DNA of 51,459 nt from assembly GCA_009103225.1 (NCBI GenBank), contig RHPI01000797.1, positions 856,264 through 907,722 of the forward strand, in the 5' to 3' direction. This document shows, one piece after another, positions 1-12,775 of the stretch. Origin of the DNA: Chlorokybus atmophyticus. Taxonomy: Eukaryota > Streptophyta > Chlorokybophyceae > Chlorokybales > Chlorokybaceae. How positions within the stretch are numbered: position 1 is the stretch's first letter; each line of letters opens with the position of its first letter. Both the position numbers and the translations under genes were made by a program. Under the pieces are notes generated by a model. It was given only the letters and a program-made list of their open reading frames with translations. It was not told the DNA's origin and made no database searches.

Positions 1-48
1 GGGGCAGGTTACACGTGAGAGTACAAGTGTGAGAGTAGGAGTAGATGT

Positions 49-98
49 GTGACTGCGAGTGCGAGTGCGAGTGCGAGTGCGAGTGCGAGTGCGAGTGC

Positions 99-134
<36 letters not shown>

Positions 135-145
135 AAGTGAGAGAG
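49..145. repeat. Hexanucleotide satellite (GAGTGC)n / (GAGTGA)n
   Basis: Tandem hexamers: first about eight GAGTGC-type units, then about six GAGTGA-type units. They encode alternating Ser-Ala or Ser-Glu on one strand and Leu-rich nonsense on the other, so the open frames here are artefacts. The tract lies in what appears to be an intron of the gene to its right. Confidence 0.9.
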
Positions 146-184
146 TGTCACACAGACAGAGTGCAAGTGCGCGCGTGTGTGTAC

Positions 185-1260
185 CTGAGACAAGGAGTGT
201 ATCTCCAGTAGCTGGAGCCTCCACTTGGAATACCTGACAGCCCAGTCAGATCATCAGTGACAGTAATTTTGTTGGCAACTAACGAGTATTGGTGGTAACA
301 ACACAACAACATTCACACGGCTGTGTACTTGTGCACCGGCAGCGCCAACGGGTCGGAGCGCCAGGTAGAACGTGAGAGTCTCATTACGGATGCCTTTGTT
401 GAGAATTAGCACGGTGGCACTCACAGCGTACCCCTGCCATGTAAGAATGCGAGTGTATGTGTCCATAAGTGTGTATGTGTCTATCAGGGTGGGGGTACAC
501 ACACACATGACAACATCACAACACTCACCTTGGTGTTGTTGGGTGCCGTGTACTCGGCCTGCGCCAGCTCTGATGTGACGCTGACGTTGGTGTTGGCGAA
601 CGAGACGAACTCGGTGAAGGGGATGAGGCAGCCGCCGTTGCGCAGCGCGTGGTTGTTCTGCAGTGTGGGTTGAGATTGGCTTGATTGTGTGTGTTGGTGT
701 GCTGAGATGCATGTGTGGTGACAAACGAACAACAACTTACCCATACTCCTGGTTGAGTCGCAGCCACCAGCTGCTTCAGGCTGGATTGATACAGCCAGAA
801 GTAGATGCCATAGGAACCAAACCCGGGACTGATGAGGCACATGCACACAATCAACACTTGGCACAACGATATCAACACAGTACCAACATCAACGACAGCA
901 ACAGTACCAACACCAACGACGAGAACAACTCCCCAGCATCGACAGCACACCAACAGCAACTGCACACCGACACCGACACCAAGCCACACCACCGACAACA
1001 TCACCACCAACAGGTACGTGCCCCCACCTGAAGTTTCCCTCGGCTTCCACAAAGGTCTTCAGTGTATCCACGGTACCCGGCACCCCGATGGCGAGGTGCT
1101 TGGCGCCCTTGGGGTCCAGCTGCCGCACGGCGCTGAGGCTCTGGGCGCTGGCGGTGTGCGGGAGAAGGACGACCAGGAGGACCGGGAGGAGGACGCTGAT
1201 GAGGATGGAGGTAGGGAGGGGGCGGTGCTGAGGCCTGGAGGCGGCCCACCTGCAAGCCAT
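185..1260 (-). CDS. Secreted protein of unknown function, 5' part (runs off left edge)
   Basis: Five exons can be joined in frame: 1260-1028, 828-741, 657-529, 433-319 and 278-185, all with GT-AG borders. The last splice donor leads into an intron that reaches the window edge, so the 3' end is missing. The ATG opens a signal peptide: a basic start, a hydrophobic run of Leu/Val/Ile (residues about 19-33), and a likely cleavage after Ala-Ser-Ala near residue 39. The mature part is soluble-looking with several Asn-x-Ser/Thr sites (ANTNVS, PNNT, RNET), consistent with a glycosylated secreted or wall protein. I do not recognise a family. The intron between exons 4 and 5 would be only 40 nt; without it the frame stops at about 254, so that junction is the least certain part of the model. 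Confidence 0.6.
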
Positions 1261-2995
1261 CGGCCTAGGCGAGAGAGATTGGGCCTGATCAGGCCAGACC
1301 AGGCCTGATCAGGCCAGACCAGGCTAGACCAGGCCTGGTTAGGGCCGTAGTACAGAAGTGCATTGAACTAGAGGGGAGCTCTTGCCTTCCTTTGTACTAC
1401 TCTACTAAACGTATACCCAGCCACAATGATTGCTGCTGTCAGGTGTACTGGGCAAAGCAATCACTTACTCATCAGCATGCACAGCAGGCACATGATGATG
1501 TGACTTGCCATGACACGTACACAGCGTGGGAGGACGTACGTGCAACACTCGGGCTGTCTTGTCAAGCAATCTCCTCGTGCATTGTTCCGAGTGTGTCACT
1601 GCAACCGTTACTCATGGTGTATACATATCGTAAATCACAAGGCACTGTGCTACCCACCCCTTACAATCCGCTCTTGCCCATACTAATTCACTGGTGCTGA
1701 GGGCCTCTTCCCTGCATCCATCTAATGAGACACTGTCAGGGTGGCATCGGATTCGCTGGTGGTGGTGGTGGGGTGGGGTGGGGGACACTGTGAGACGTGT
1801 CCCCCCAGCCCCCCTTGTGCCTGGAAGACGTCAACAGCATCATGATGTGTGTCGCTTACAACTCCCAGGCTTTATCAATCAAACCATTCCCCTCCCGCCC
1901 CCCTTTGTGAGACCTGCACAGATGCTATGGAACCACCTCATTTTGAAGCTCAATTGAGTCCAGGTTAGCCAGTTGATGATTGGCTTTGCTTCTGTGCAAG
2001 AAAGGACCTACTGTACTCCTCTTACTGGCAGGGGAGGGAACGGCGACGTCGCTTTGGGCCACTCCAAACCGCGTAAAAACCATGTGTGCGGCACTGTTAT
2101 CATATGACAACTGTAGTGTGCGTGACAGTGCCTGAGAGTAGAGCCCTCATTTAATGTGGTGATACCGGTATACTGTTGTTGCCAGAAGCACCGCCAACTT
2201 GGGATCAATGAGTGCCAATGAGCTTTTATGGCAAGATGGTGGAGGATAGTGCACACATTTTGGCACGCATGGAGAAGTTGGCTTTACTAGACAGTAGTGG
2301 TCGCCTGTGCACGCGTGGCCCTCCACCCCTCGCCAGATTGGTCCATCGATTCAGTACACATGTGATGTGACTGCTTCCTTACTGAGTCAGTGCAACTGCC
2401 AGTGAGATGGAAGACCGGATTGGACCAGACCAGACCAGACCAGAGCTCCTGAGCTCCACACAAGGGCGGAGTAAGCAAGACCAGGCCAGGCCAGACCAGA
2501 CCAGACCAGACCAGATCACCAGACCCGGACCAGTACAAGTACAGGAATGCAATAACAGGAGAGATCTCTTGCCCTTTGAACTCCGTGTGTGTATTGAAAG
2601 GCACGGTTGCTGATGTCAGGTGTACCGAGCCAGGCACGCTCCAACTCATCAGGCAGGCAGCAGTCACATCACAAGTACAGAGGGGGCGGACGTGCATCAC
2701 TCGGCTATCTTGTCAAGCTCCTGCGTTGCCCGAGTCCAAGTTTGTAATAACAAACCCACTACACTTGTTTGTAGTACACTTGGGCAGTGTATCACACGCC
2801 TTGGAATCCGCTCTCACTTGGCGGCGCATTGGCCATAACTCAGTCACCGGCACTGAGGGCCTCTCAGGGTGCTTCGGACTTGCTGGTGCAGTGATACGTA
2901 AACGTATCCCCCCTCTTGTGCCTTGAAGTCGTCAATCTCATGATGTGTGTCGCTTACACCTCCCAGGTTCAATCAGAAGATGTCCCTGGTTAAAG

Positions 2996-3054
2996 CTCCT
3001 CTCTGTGAAACTCTTCCACAGAGAGGAGCGTGGCCACCTCGTTCTTTACGAGGT
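2996..3054. repeat. Two consecutive perfect hairpins in repeat copy 2
   Basis: A 12-bp perfect stem (CTCCTCTCTGTG at 2996-3007 with CACAGAGAGGAG at 3017-3028) is followed by a 7-bp stem (ACCTCGT at 3036-3042 with ACGAGGT at 3048-3054). The matching place in copy 1 keeps only a degraded stem. Confidence 0.75.
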
Positions 3055-3354
3055 CGTTTTTCCAAGTCAGCCAGTCATCATCAATCAGCTTATCCTGCCC
3101 CTGTACACAAAAAGGACCTGATGTCATTTGATACTCCCAGGGGTGCTTCTGACAGGGAGGGAACGGCGACGTTGCCTCCGGCCTTTTGGTGCATTGCGAC
3201 ATGCATTTTGCAGTGCGTGACACTGTCACGGTGACAGGGCTCCTCATTGATTGACGCCCTCAGTACCAGTGTAAGTGTTGCCAAAGGCACCGCCAATGCC
3301 AGCCAATGAGCGTTTACGGCAAGATAGTACACACGTTGAAACACGCATTGACGA

Positions 3355-3381
3355 GGTATTAGTGAACATGACACTAATACC
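3355..3381. repeat. 10-bp perfect inverted repeat
   Basis: GGTATTAGTG (3355-3364) and CACTAATACC (3372-3381) are separated by 7 nt. It lies in repeat copy 2 in non-coding DNA. No run of T follows, so it is not a bacterial-type terminator. Confidence 0.7.
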
Positions 3382-3480
3382 GCTGCTGCACGCGTGGCTC
3401 TCTCTCTCTCGCAAACTGGTTCCCTATCGCTTCGGTACGTGTGTCTGATGTGACTGCTACCTTGACGAGTCAGTGCGACG

Positions 3481-6400
3481 GTCGCACTGCGATTGTCATT
3501 GAAGCACTGATGCTTATGGTTTTGAAAGTGTACGCGGCCCAGTCCTTGTTGATGAGGGATTGCTGACACTGTGCCTGAGGCAGGTGAGCAGCGACGTCGC
3601 CTGCCACGCCAAAACGCGTATGCTTGGACTATGGCGAGGACGTTGCTGTTTCTGAACCTGTTGTACGCCCTACAGCACAAACGCGTCGTTTCGCTGCGTT
3701 GTGCCTATTTGGTTTTGCTTAGGCTTACCAGCAAGTGTAAACGGCCTCTGATACACGGCCTCCTATTCTTTGCGAATTCAGCTGCAACTTGTGACCAGCC
3801 TACAATCTGGTCCCCTTAAACAAATAATTCCCTAAGAGTCGCATCATGTGCGCAGCACGCAGCAATGTTCCTCGAACCGTTTCTTGGGCCAGGCCAAAGG
3901 GGCTGCTACACATAGAAGGTAATCTAAATCCTACCTTATGGCATCGTTTGGGCTTCCTCTCCACAAAGCTGTACGCTGGAGCTGACAGCAATACTGTCAG
4001 CGACCAAGAAGGTGCCTGCGACCACACATCATGTGGCAGTGCTGTTTACTACTTGCGAAGTGTATGCTGCGTGTATGCAGAGTTGGACAAGGTGGTGCCA
4101 CATGCCAAAAAAGGGTGCGAACAACACTACAACACAGTGTCCTTATCAGGCAGCATGTGCCCAACACAGATACAGCGCACACGCTCTGAGTGCACACCTG
4201 CATGCAGTTGTCACAGCAGGAGTGAATGTGTCTGTTGTTGATGCTGCGGTCAGCCTTGAATTGGTGCAGTCATCTGGGATCAGCGCATGCACAAGTCATA
4301 CAAAAAATCCCAAGCACGCGGCTGTGTCAACTCCCAGCCAGCAGTAGCAGCGGACAGGTGAGCACAGGTCGGCACGCATTTCACACAAGATAGGCGCTGC
4401 AACAGCATGGTGCGGTGTGGGTGCAGCCGAATAACCGCATTATCAAGTCTCTACTAAGAGTTGCGAGTAGCGATATGTGCTGCGCCATTAACAATGGCAG
4501 TTGGAGAAACACATTGAGCGCCGGTAATGCACACATCAGTCCGCCCTGCCTGCCTGTCCTGCCATGCACAGTTGCGAGCAAGCAACTGCAATGAGCAAGC
4601 AGGTCCCATGAAATCTATGTGCTGCACCTAGGCCAGGCCAGAGTTGGACTGCATATGCAAAATAGAGATAAACTCTTGTGTTATGGCATGCATTATGAAC
4701 TCTATGCATTCATGCATACGCAAATTATTAACAAAGTGCTTCATTCATGCACTTCACACTATGCCATACTCACAAGAGCACACACGGCAATGCACTGCAG
4801 TCCCACACACAGCCACCCACCCACCAATCCTTGCATACTATATTATACCCACCCAGAGTCTGCCAGACGCATGACATAATGTACCACTAGACCCTGTTAC
4901 CCATTTTGCACAAAGCCGTGCGCTTGCAGAATCTCTGTCAGGATATGCTGCCAGGCAGTCACACTGGATGAGCCGGCCATGCCCAGGCCAGAAGCATGGA
5001 CACAAAATGAAACACATGCACACATGGCCGCACTGTGACACAGCAAAGCAAATGCAGTTTGTGCACCATGCTCAGTGGCTTGCTCGCTTCTACTACTACA
5101 CCTACAATCATGGTATATGTGACCAGATATCCTAGCATCACAGTGTGTAGTTTGATGTAGACAGACAATGGATGCAACGTGTGATAATCAGCACCTAGAC
5201 GGGAATGTATATACACGCACTATACTTAGGGCCCGATGCCCCATATTAATGCTAATGCGGCCTCTGCAGTTCAGTTCAGCACTGCCGGTCGCAGCTACAT
5301 GTATCCTTTACTAACTGGCCTGTGGTCAATGAAGCCTGCGGTACGCAACCATAAGAAGTCTCCGCGACACACCAGCAACTCGCTCAGCAGCATCCTGCAC
5401 ATGACTCGTTGATCAGGTGTTCAAGCCACAATGTCCACTTCTCATTCAAGTCCCCTACCCTCCGCAGACTTTATAACGTTGAATGCATACTACAAGTGCA
5501 TGGTTAGTACCTCAATGCGGGACAGGTTTCGTCGCACAGCTGTCTCATTGCGCGCAGATCGAAACATTGTCAAGTATGCCGTCACAGCGCAGATCAATAG
5601 GAACAGAAAGCCCACGAAGAGCGCGGCGTAGACGCAACACCGAAGCTTCCGTGCGTGCTGAGCTTGCCTTGCTATGCTGCCCCACAGCGCAGGCTCTGCA
5701 TACCCTGCAAGTTGTTGGTTTCAACATATGCTCAGATGAAGCACGACTGGGCACGCATATTCACAATAAGTGTCAGCGCACTCAGGTCCTAAGTGACACC
5801 ACAACATAGGCCTTGGCAGTGCCAAAGCACCATCTAGCCGCGATGGGTGGGAAAGTTCTTAACCCATGTGGCACGATAACCCAAAAACAGAGGGTGCTCG
5901 TAAGGCCAGCCTCACCTTGAACATGGGCAATCAGCTGCAGCTCAGATGACGCTCGCCCATTTTCGCTGAAAAGCTGCCGCACCCGCTTTGTACCCAGCAG
6001 TCTGCACACAGGAGCAGCAACATCACTGGTTGAATCCTGTTGATTATCACACAAGATGCAGGACAATAAAGCCACCAGCAGAAAGTGCGCAAAGCAAGTG
6101 TGAGTTGCCTGACAATGGCACCATCACTGCAAGCACAATCTGTGCTTATGTCAACATGCGCAGGTCCATGCATGCAACCTGTGCCTGTGCACGCGTCACC
6201 TGGGCTGAGAATGCACTGCTGTGAATTCTCAGTTAGCAACACGTTTCCCTCAAGACAGCAACCCCTTTCCCTCAAGACAGCAACCAGCACATGCACTACA
6301 AGTGTGCATTCGGTTCCGCCAGTGACTCACAGCAGCAATTGCTGTCACTGGCGCATCCAAGCAAGCGGAATTTACAGCAGATATCAGGTCACAGGCTAAC

Positions 6401-6618
6401 TGTCCTGTTGTTGCTGGGCTGAATGGCTTGGACAGGCAATGCAATGCAATAAATGATACACGACAGCTACATTCTCCTTCGCGTGCTGTCTCCAATCTTT
6501 ATGGCAGACACTTATGACAATGGCTTTAAACCTCAGCATGCACGTGTTGCATGTGAAAAGAATGATGTGGAGATGACAGTCATAGCCAAGTGGTTGCTGA
6601 GTGATGATGATCCGAGCC
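3481..6618. other. Intergenic, no gene seen
   Basis: Many short open frames occur on both strands, but none shows conserved motifs, splice-consistent chaining or codon bias like the host genes. The stretch is rich in GCATGCA-type words. Positions 4738-4860 match, in inverse orientation, 11345-11440. Confidence 0.6.
4738..4860 (+). repeat. Dispersed repeat, copy A (inverse copy at 11345-11440)
   Basis: The words TGCTTCATTCATGCACT, CTATGCCA, CCCACAC, CAGCCACCCAC and CACCCAGAG appear here in order. They appear in the same order on the minus strand of 11440-11345, with point changes and indels. It is therefore a diverged dispersed repeat of unknown type. Confidence 0.6.
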
Positions 6619-7606
6619 TCACTTGTTGCCATGCAGGTCAGTGAGGTGCGTAATGCGAATAAGGTGGTGAGTCTGGTGGAGGTAGTGCTCCGCCACCAGG
6701 GCCTCGAGGTCGTAGACGGTCATGTCGTCCTCCTCCAGGCCGGACACGTCCACCAGCACGGGCCTTGACGGCCGACAGGTCATCCTCACCGCCACCCATC
6801 GCACCATCACACCAACGCAGCATCCACAAGTCACCTCTTCTCCATCAACCCAAGCTCAGCTCAAGCTAGCAGCGATTTGGGCTCAAAGCGTGGCCAGCCT
6901 GGCAGCAACAAGGCAGCAGCAGGCGCAACTCTCCTCCTAGCCTCTTCACAAAATCTTCCCCATCATCTCCTTCAACTTAGCAAGCAGGGCAGACGAGCCT
7001 AGGAAATACACACAGCAGGCACACTAACTACAGCTTACTGCTCCCAAGCAGCTGCGCTCCGAGGCAACTATTGCTACTGCTTATCAGCATCACACGCGCA
7101 CATGACAACCGCAATGGCTACCCTTTGATGACAAACCCAGTGCAACTACCCTACTCCCTTCTCACCCACGTCGTCGTCCTTGTCTGCCACCTCCTCCCCC
7201 GCTGCCTCCGCCGCCGCCCGCAAGATCGCTCCGCACAACGTCAGCTGCCAGCTGGCAACACACTTGACCGCAGGTGAATTCCATATCTTCATTGAATGCT
7301 GCCAATGTAAACACTGTTGTGCTGTTTATGCCTATATGGCTGTCTGGGCATTCTTACTGTCAGTACTAAGTTAGGGTTTTGCAGCGGCGGCGGCGACGGC
7401 GGCCTTGAGGTGGCCGTGCGGCCGGAGCTGCGCAAACGAGGCTGTTGGAGGTCGTCGCTGAAGTAGGTGAAGTTGGCAGCAGATTGCTTCTTGTCTGCGA
7501 GTTGACGACAAAAGTAGTCTGGCATGTGCGCCATTTGCTTCTGAGAGAAGTTTGGCATACAGTATGTTAAAGAATGTGCGGTTCTACTAGATTTTGCTTT
7601 TCTCAA
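6619..7606 (-). CDS. Poorly resolved gene, product unknown
   Basis: The best coding signal is the last segment, about 6835-6619, ending at TGA 6619-6621. It has strong C/G third positions and an acidic, ordered-looking stretch containing VDVSGLEEDDMTVYDLEALV. A second likely exon is about 7272-7163 (contains LRAAAEAAGEEVADKDDDV), followed by a GTGAGA donor. Segments within 7606-7380 are open on the same strand but also on the plus strand. The same interval has plausible plus-strand splice sites near 7273 and 7391, so strand is not certain for the two upstream segments. I could not chain the exons with confidence and recognise no domain. Confidence 0.35.
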
Positions 7607-8048
7607 GCCCGGCTCCCGTCCAACCTGTTCTCTGTATGCAACAGCTCCGGAGATAAGTTAAATTTGGATTTCTTGAGTTGTTCATGCTCTGAGTTAAGCA
7701 TGTGTATGTTGATCTCGTTTGCAAGCTTGTGCAAGCTTCGGTATATGTTGCAGCGTGGACAGCCACTTGTTCGATGTGTAGCTGAGTACAAGTATCACCC
7801 TTGGCATGTATGCATCTACAGATTTTGTTGATTGTGCAAGTTACGGCATTGCAGCGCATTGAAGATGTGTCCATGGCACATAACTAAGGCATGCATCATC
7901 GTTTACCATCTGGTTCATTCATTCCTGCCAACACTACTTGCAGAGGGTTTTGTTTTCCACATGCAGTGCGTTTTTTTCTGCGTGTGCATGTCGCTAAAAC
8001 TCACTTCTTGCACAGTGGTAGCCAGTCTTTCTATGGTGCTGCATCCTC

Positions 8049-9508
8049 ATGCCCGACGTGAAGAACCTGCAGCTGGCCAAACCACCCGGCTCGTCTTCCC
8101 TGCGCAGGCTGCCTGATATTGCACCATCAATACCCTTTGCATACGGCACGGTTGCTTTCTGGCTTGGAAAGAAGGTACGCGCACAACAAATCAGCTCTGT
8201 ATGCAGCGTGTATGACACAACATGACACACATAGCATCTACGGCTGTGGCCTGGCAGGCGGACGAATATCATTCGCACAGATGGACTTGCTATGTGCGGT
8301 CAACCGACAACACAGATGATTTGGCGTACATCATCAAGCGTGTGGTCTTTAACCTGCACCCTTCCTTCGCCAAGCCTACTCGCGTTGTTGAACAGCCTCC
8401 CTTCCAAGTAGGCAGCTTTACCAGCCCTCACGCCTGGCTGTTTGTTGGTTGCATGACTCGTTGAATCAACTCTCTGTGACTTCGTGCAGGTGACAGAGAC
8501 AGGCTGGGGTGAGTTTGAGATCGCCATCACTGTGTTCTTTCAAGGTGACGCAGCTGAGAAGCCAGTTGAGCTGTTTCATCACTTAAAGCTCTACCCCGAA
8601 GAAGAAGCTGGCCCGCCAAATACCAAGCGACCAGTACGTGCTTGTCACTCTTGTGTTCATGGGTTGACCACTATCTCCAGACGTCGTTATCTGCATGAAT
8701 CCAGTCGACACCCGGAGCGTTGTTACAACTGTCAACATACATTACAGCTTTATGCCACTGTTGTATGCTAGCTTTTTCTCATCCGCTACTGGTATGCTTG
8801 CGCTTAGCTGATTGCCAACGTGGCACAGGTGGTTGTGGAAAGCTACGATGAGTTTGTCTTTCCTGAGCCAACAGAAGCGTTCTACGCCCGTATCACGGCG
8901 CATGCAGTGGAGCGGGCTGCATTGGCAGAGCCTCCAAAAGGTTGGTTATCTTAGCAAGCATCCTATCAACATTGCAAAGCGTCCTTGTGATTGTGAATTT
9001 GGTGACTGTTTGATGCATGCTTTGAAGTAATTGTTGCTTTATTGTAGATGACTTGTCAGATCCAGTGTCTGCAAAAAGAAATCTCAACAGCATTGCAGCC
9101 GCCCAGGCAGCAAATTCCGCAGCCAATCCTACCGCCAAAACAGCTCAGGTAGGCTAGTGCACAGTTCCCGTGCTACTCTGCTCAACTGGCTGACAGCCTC
9201 TTTGGCGCTATTGTGTTCACTGATCGATCGCAGGAGGTTGGTTCGACGCCAATGATGGGGGTGTTGTGGCCTTTCTTTCACACGCATAGCGGTGCAGACG
9301 AACTAGCACGTGTCCAGGCAAGCATGGCTCGCTCGCTCGAGGTTTAGTTGCTGTTGCCTTATCATGTCAAGTTCATTGCTAATGCCCTCATGCTGCACTT
9401 TTGCAGGCAGCTCGACAGCAGGTATTGGAGGCTGCGCAGCAGATGCAGCAGCAGCTGGCAGCGTTGGAGGCAGAGATCAGGCACCTGCGAGGCATAGAAA
9501 CCGTGTAA
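8049..9508 (+). CDS. GAS41: YEATS-domain protein, GAS41/YAF9/TAF14 type
   Basis: Seven exons join in frame: 8049-8174, 8258-8407, 8490-8633, 8829-8940, 9048-9148, 9234-9317 and 9407-9508, giving 272 aa. A YEATS domain spans about residues 29-165. It has the family pattern [11 protein letters not shown], then [34 protein letters not shown] and [10 protein letters not shown], followed by [12 protein letters not shown] Gln/Ala-rich coiled coil closes the protein (about 235-268), as in GAS41/YAF9. The family reads acetylated or crotonylated histone H3 tails as a subunit of the SWR1, NuA4/TIP60 or INO80 complexes in the nucleus. The start ATG gives a short N-terminal tail before the domain, as in homologues. 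Intron 6 uses a GC donor (CAG|GCAAGC). The last codons read GTG TAA, which forms a TGTAA motif over the stop. Confidence 0.93.
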
Positions 9509-12500
9509 TTGCGGTTGTCTGCACCCTCTGGTATACAACGTCACACTATTTATTGTACAGATTGTTGTATGCGCATTTTGCTGCTTACTTCAGTTGCAAC
9601 TTATATATTGCAGCTGATATGTACAGGATGTGCTCAAGGCAGTTTTGTATATGCAGTATGCAGAAGCAAATAAGCGCACACATAGTGGAGTGGTGGGGGA
9701 AGAGAGGAGGTGTGGGGGGAGATTGGGAGGGAGAGAGCGGGTTGCGCTGCACCACACTGCATGTCATCCGCCTGCACATTAACGTCCTACTAACTGCAAC
9801 AAGTATTGCACAGGTAATGACTGGACTCTACACAGCATGCATGCATGACTGACGGTGGTGGTGAGTAGGTAGATAAGTGTTAGGCATAGGAATGAGGCAG
9901 TGAGTGCAATGTATAGCCCAGTGGTTGTGTATGTATGATTGCATGCGTGGTAGAGTGCAATGTCACATGACGTGTGCATGCCATGTGTATGGTTGCCTTG
10001 CATGCATGACATCCCCATTGCATCTTGTAAACACAAACAGCATGCAAGCATGGTCATATGCCATCAATGGGCTAAGATCCATTGCTTGTTGCTACCTAAC
10101 ACGCTACATTAGCCTATACCTCCCCGTTAGACATGCATACATGTTAGTGTCCATTACCTGCACGACAGGCAGGTATAATGATACGCAAACGTGCAGTTTG
10201 CAGCTTCCGTTAATTGCCGCTCGTACATTGCAACCTATATGTTTCCTGATGCGCGAGCTCTGCTACTGTTAAGCAGTGTTCTGTGTGGTGTGGTGGGGAC
10301 GGTCAGATCTCGCCCCGAGTGCTACACATCATGCGGCAGTTGCCTATGTATGTGATCTGGTTTGTGCAAAGGCATGTGAGCCCCTTAGCTAGGTGGTGTG
10401 CTCAAGTTGTAATGTAATGATCTGAACGGTGCCTTTACTGTTTTGCTGTGTTCATACTATAAATGCTTTGTCAACCTCATTGCTATACCCTATGTAAGCA
10501 CTAGGTAATATTGATGCAGATGCGTCATTGTGCTGAGACAAAAAGGGCAAGCAGGTAGTGGTGGACACAGCTATAGACGTATAAACGCGTACTCGGTATA
10601 AGCACTATGCAGTGTTACTCATTATCTCATTGCGCCTGGCATTGTGTGTGAATTTGCATTGGGTGCCAGCCGCGTTTTGTATGCATGTGCATTAAAGCGT
10701 ACACCAACACACCCATCCCCACCGTAAATTCGCAATTTATATTGGTTGCTACATTGGCATATGCTGATGATGTGCATATTTTGATGCATATGTTGCACTA
10801 TAAACGGTAAGTAGTATATGAAGAAGAAATAAGATACTGATACACTTATCTAATCCTTGCAAAAATATCTAACCGACCAAGTGTTGAACACTAGGTTGAT
10901 TGATATTGTACATATGTCCAATGCAGTAAATGTCGAGTAACATAACACAATATATGTGGACTTGTAAAGACCCATGAAAAGACAGCACCATATATGTGTG
11001 CTAACATCATGATGTCGAAGAGTGCATGGGAGTATACATAATTAATCACTTGTTTGATTAAGTGGTAAAAGAGTGTGGCGCAAACATCTTGAAACGCTTT
11101 TAACAGCAGGCTTTTGTCATGGTTGCTCAACGTACAGGATATGCTAGTAGTTGTAGATATGCATGACATCACTCACAACATGCCAAACAGCATGCACCCC
11201 ACACAACCAACCACCAGCGCTGACCCACGCCCACGCCCTGCCTGCAGGTACAGCCAACGGGCCTTGCTGGCTGTACGTCGTCGTTGCTGTCGTCGTTCCC
11301 TTGCTGTTAAGTTACATAGAAGCATTATGCCCCTAGCTAAGCCCTCTGAGGAATAAAGCTCTGGGTGGGTGCGTGGGTGGCTGTGCGTGTGGGATTGTAG
11401 ATCGCCATGTGTGGCATAGCATGCAGTGCATGAATGAAGCACCATATCAGATATATGCAAGCTCATGGTAACACAATCACCGGGCTATGCACACTGTTTG
11501 TTTAAAGCTCACTACATTACATAAAATTAAACCTCCCCGTTAAGCATGCATACATGCGTATTGGTAGTGCATTACTCGCCCACACGGTGTGCTATAATGT
11601 CATTGGTTAAACAACAACATCCCATATATGATGTCGATGTGTGCGCAAGTGAACAGTGAAATGTGTTTGTCAGCACGTGTCGATGCAATTATGAGGCTAC
11701 CAACTCATCATATGTTTATCATATCATAAATTACTTAACAATTGCTTAATACCCTTAAGTTTTAACCATGACGTGCTGCAATATTGATTGAATTGTTATA
11801 GCATTCACATCACGAGAGGGGCGCTAGACAATACATTGCGATATTTCTGTAACAATTTTTAAAGTTTCTGTAGGTGTCTTTTTAATTTTTGATTGTGGCA
11901 CGAATATAAAACATTACTACACAGATTGCAAACCGGTGGCCAACAATAATCACATGGTCAGAACCTTTTTGGACCGGCGAAATATAATGTGATGGCATGC
12001 TTGATGTTAAATAATATGCACATATACCATAATATGCATTTCATTGGGTCACATAGTTTTTTGATGGTATTTATTATAAATCTTACAAGGTGATACAGCA
12101 GCCAAAAACAATGCCCCTGTACATCCATACATAATTTATAACATGTTTATTGCTTAATGACGTATTATAAACATTATAGTGTAATGCTTGTTTGTATGAC
12201 GTACTTAACACCTGTAAGTTAGGGGCCCTAACTTGCAGCCTGTAACACCTGCAACAGGCGGACCAAGGAATATATGCACGTAAATTGGAAACGCACAGTG
12301 GAACGGAGTTTCCTCCGAATTTCGCCAGTATGTGTTTCGTCGTTGGTATCGCCATGTTTCACCAGAGTGGTGCTGCATGGCGATTTGGCGAAATCCTGCA
12401 AATGCATGAGGCATACGTGACACTTGCATGACGCATGCTCGTACGCGTGACGCATTACATGTAGTATTGCATGTTCACTATGTGTGTGACGCAATACTAC

Positions 12501-12775
12501 GATACAGCAGGTTTTGCACAAACACATCAGTATAAGGTCATATACATTGCAACTAGCGGTGCGGCTGATTGGGCGACAGATCGAACGGCCGATACCTATT
12601 GACGCCTAACCAATGAGAGGCAGGCAGGCCGCGCAGCCCGGCAGTCGCGGGTGCCGTATGTAACTGGCCGTCGTGCGTGGGGCGCGGTGATGTGTCTGGG
12701 TGCACTTCGCCGGCCGGCCCAGCCACAACAAATCTCGCCGAATGATACGCGACGCGCGGCTTTGCAGCACAGCAT
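9509..12775. other. Intergenic AT-rich stretch with dispersed repeats
   Basis: No gene is seen. About 10110-10180 and 11525-11605 share ACCTCCCCGTTA followed by CATGCATACATG and a similar tail ending near TATAATG, so they are diverged copies. 11345-11440 is the inverse copy of 4738-4860. The segment 12540-12775 is noticeably more GC-rich than its surroundings and may be the left flank of the mobile locus that follows. Confidence 0.55.

Larger units (their letters stand above)
1270..3480. repeat. Tandem pair of diverged ~1.1 kb non-coding units
   Basis: Copy 1 (about 1270-2405) and copy 2 (about 2406-3480) share the same ordered landmarks with an offset of about 1.08-1.12 kb. Both start with CCAGA/GGCCAGACC-type short repeats (1280-1335; 2420-2520). 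Both later carry GATGTGTGTCGCTTACA (about 1843; 2941), GGGAGGGAACGGCGACGT (about 2033; 3155) and GCACGCGTGGC (about 2309; 3388). Identity between landmarks is low, with indels. No open frame is shared in a way that suggests coding. It looks like an old segmental or transposon-derived tandem duplication. Confidence 0.8.

Noticed and set aside
2407-2613. 68-aa frame over CCAGA repeats
   Set aside because: Repetitive sequence with no splice or motif support.
3571-4347. Overlapping open frames of 80-130 aa on the plus strand
   Set aside because: Cys/His-rich composition follows from GCATGCA-type words; no codon bias like the host exons and no splice-consistent extension.
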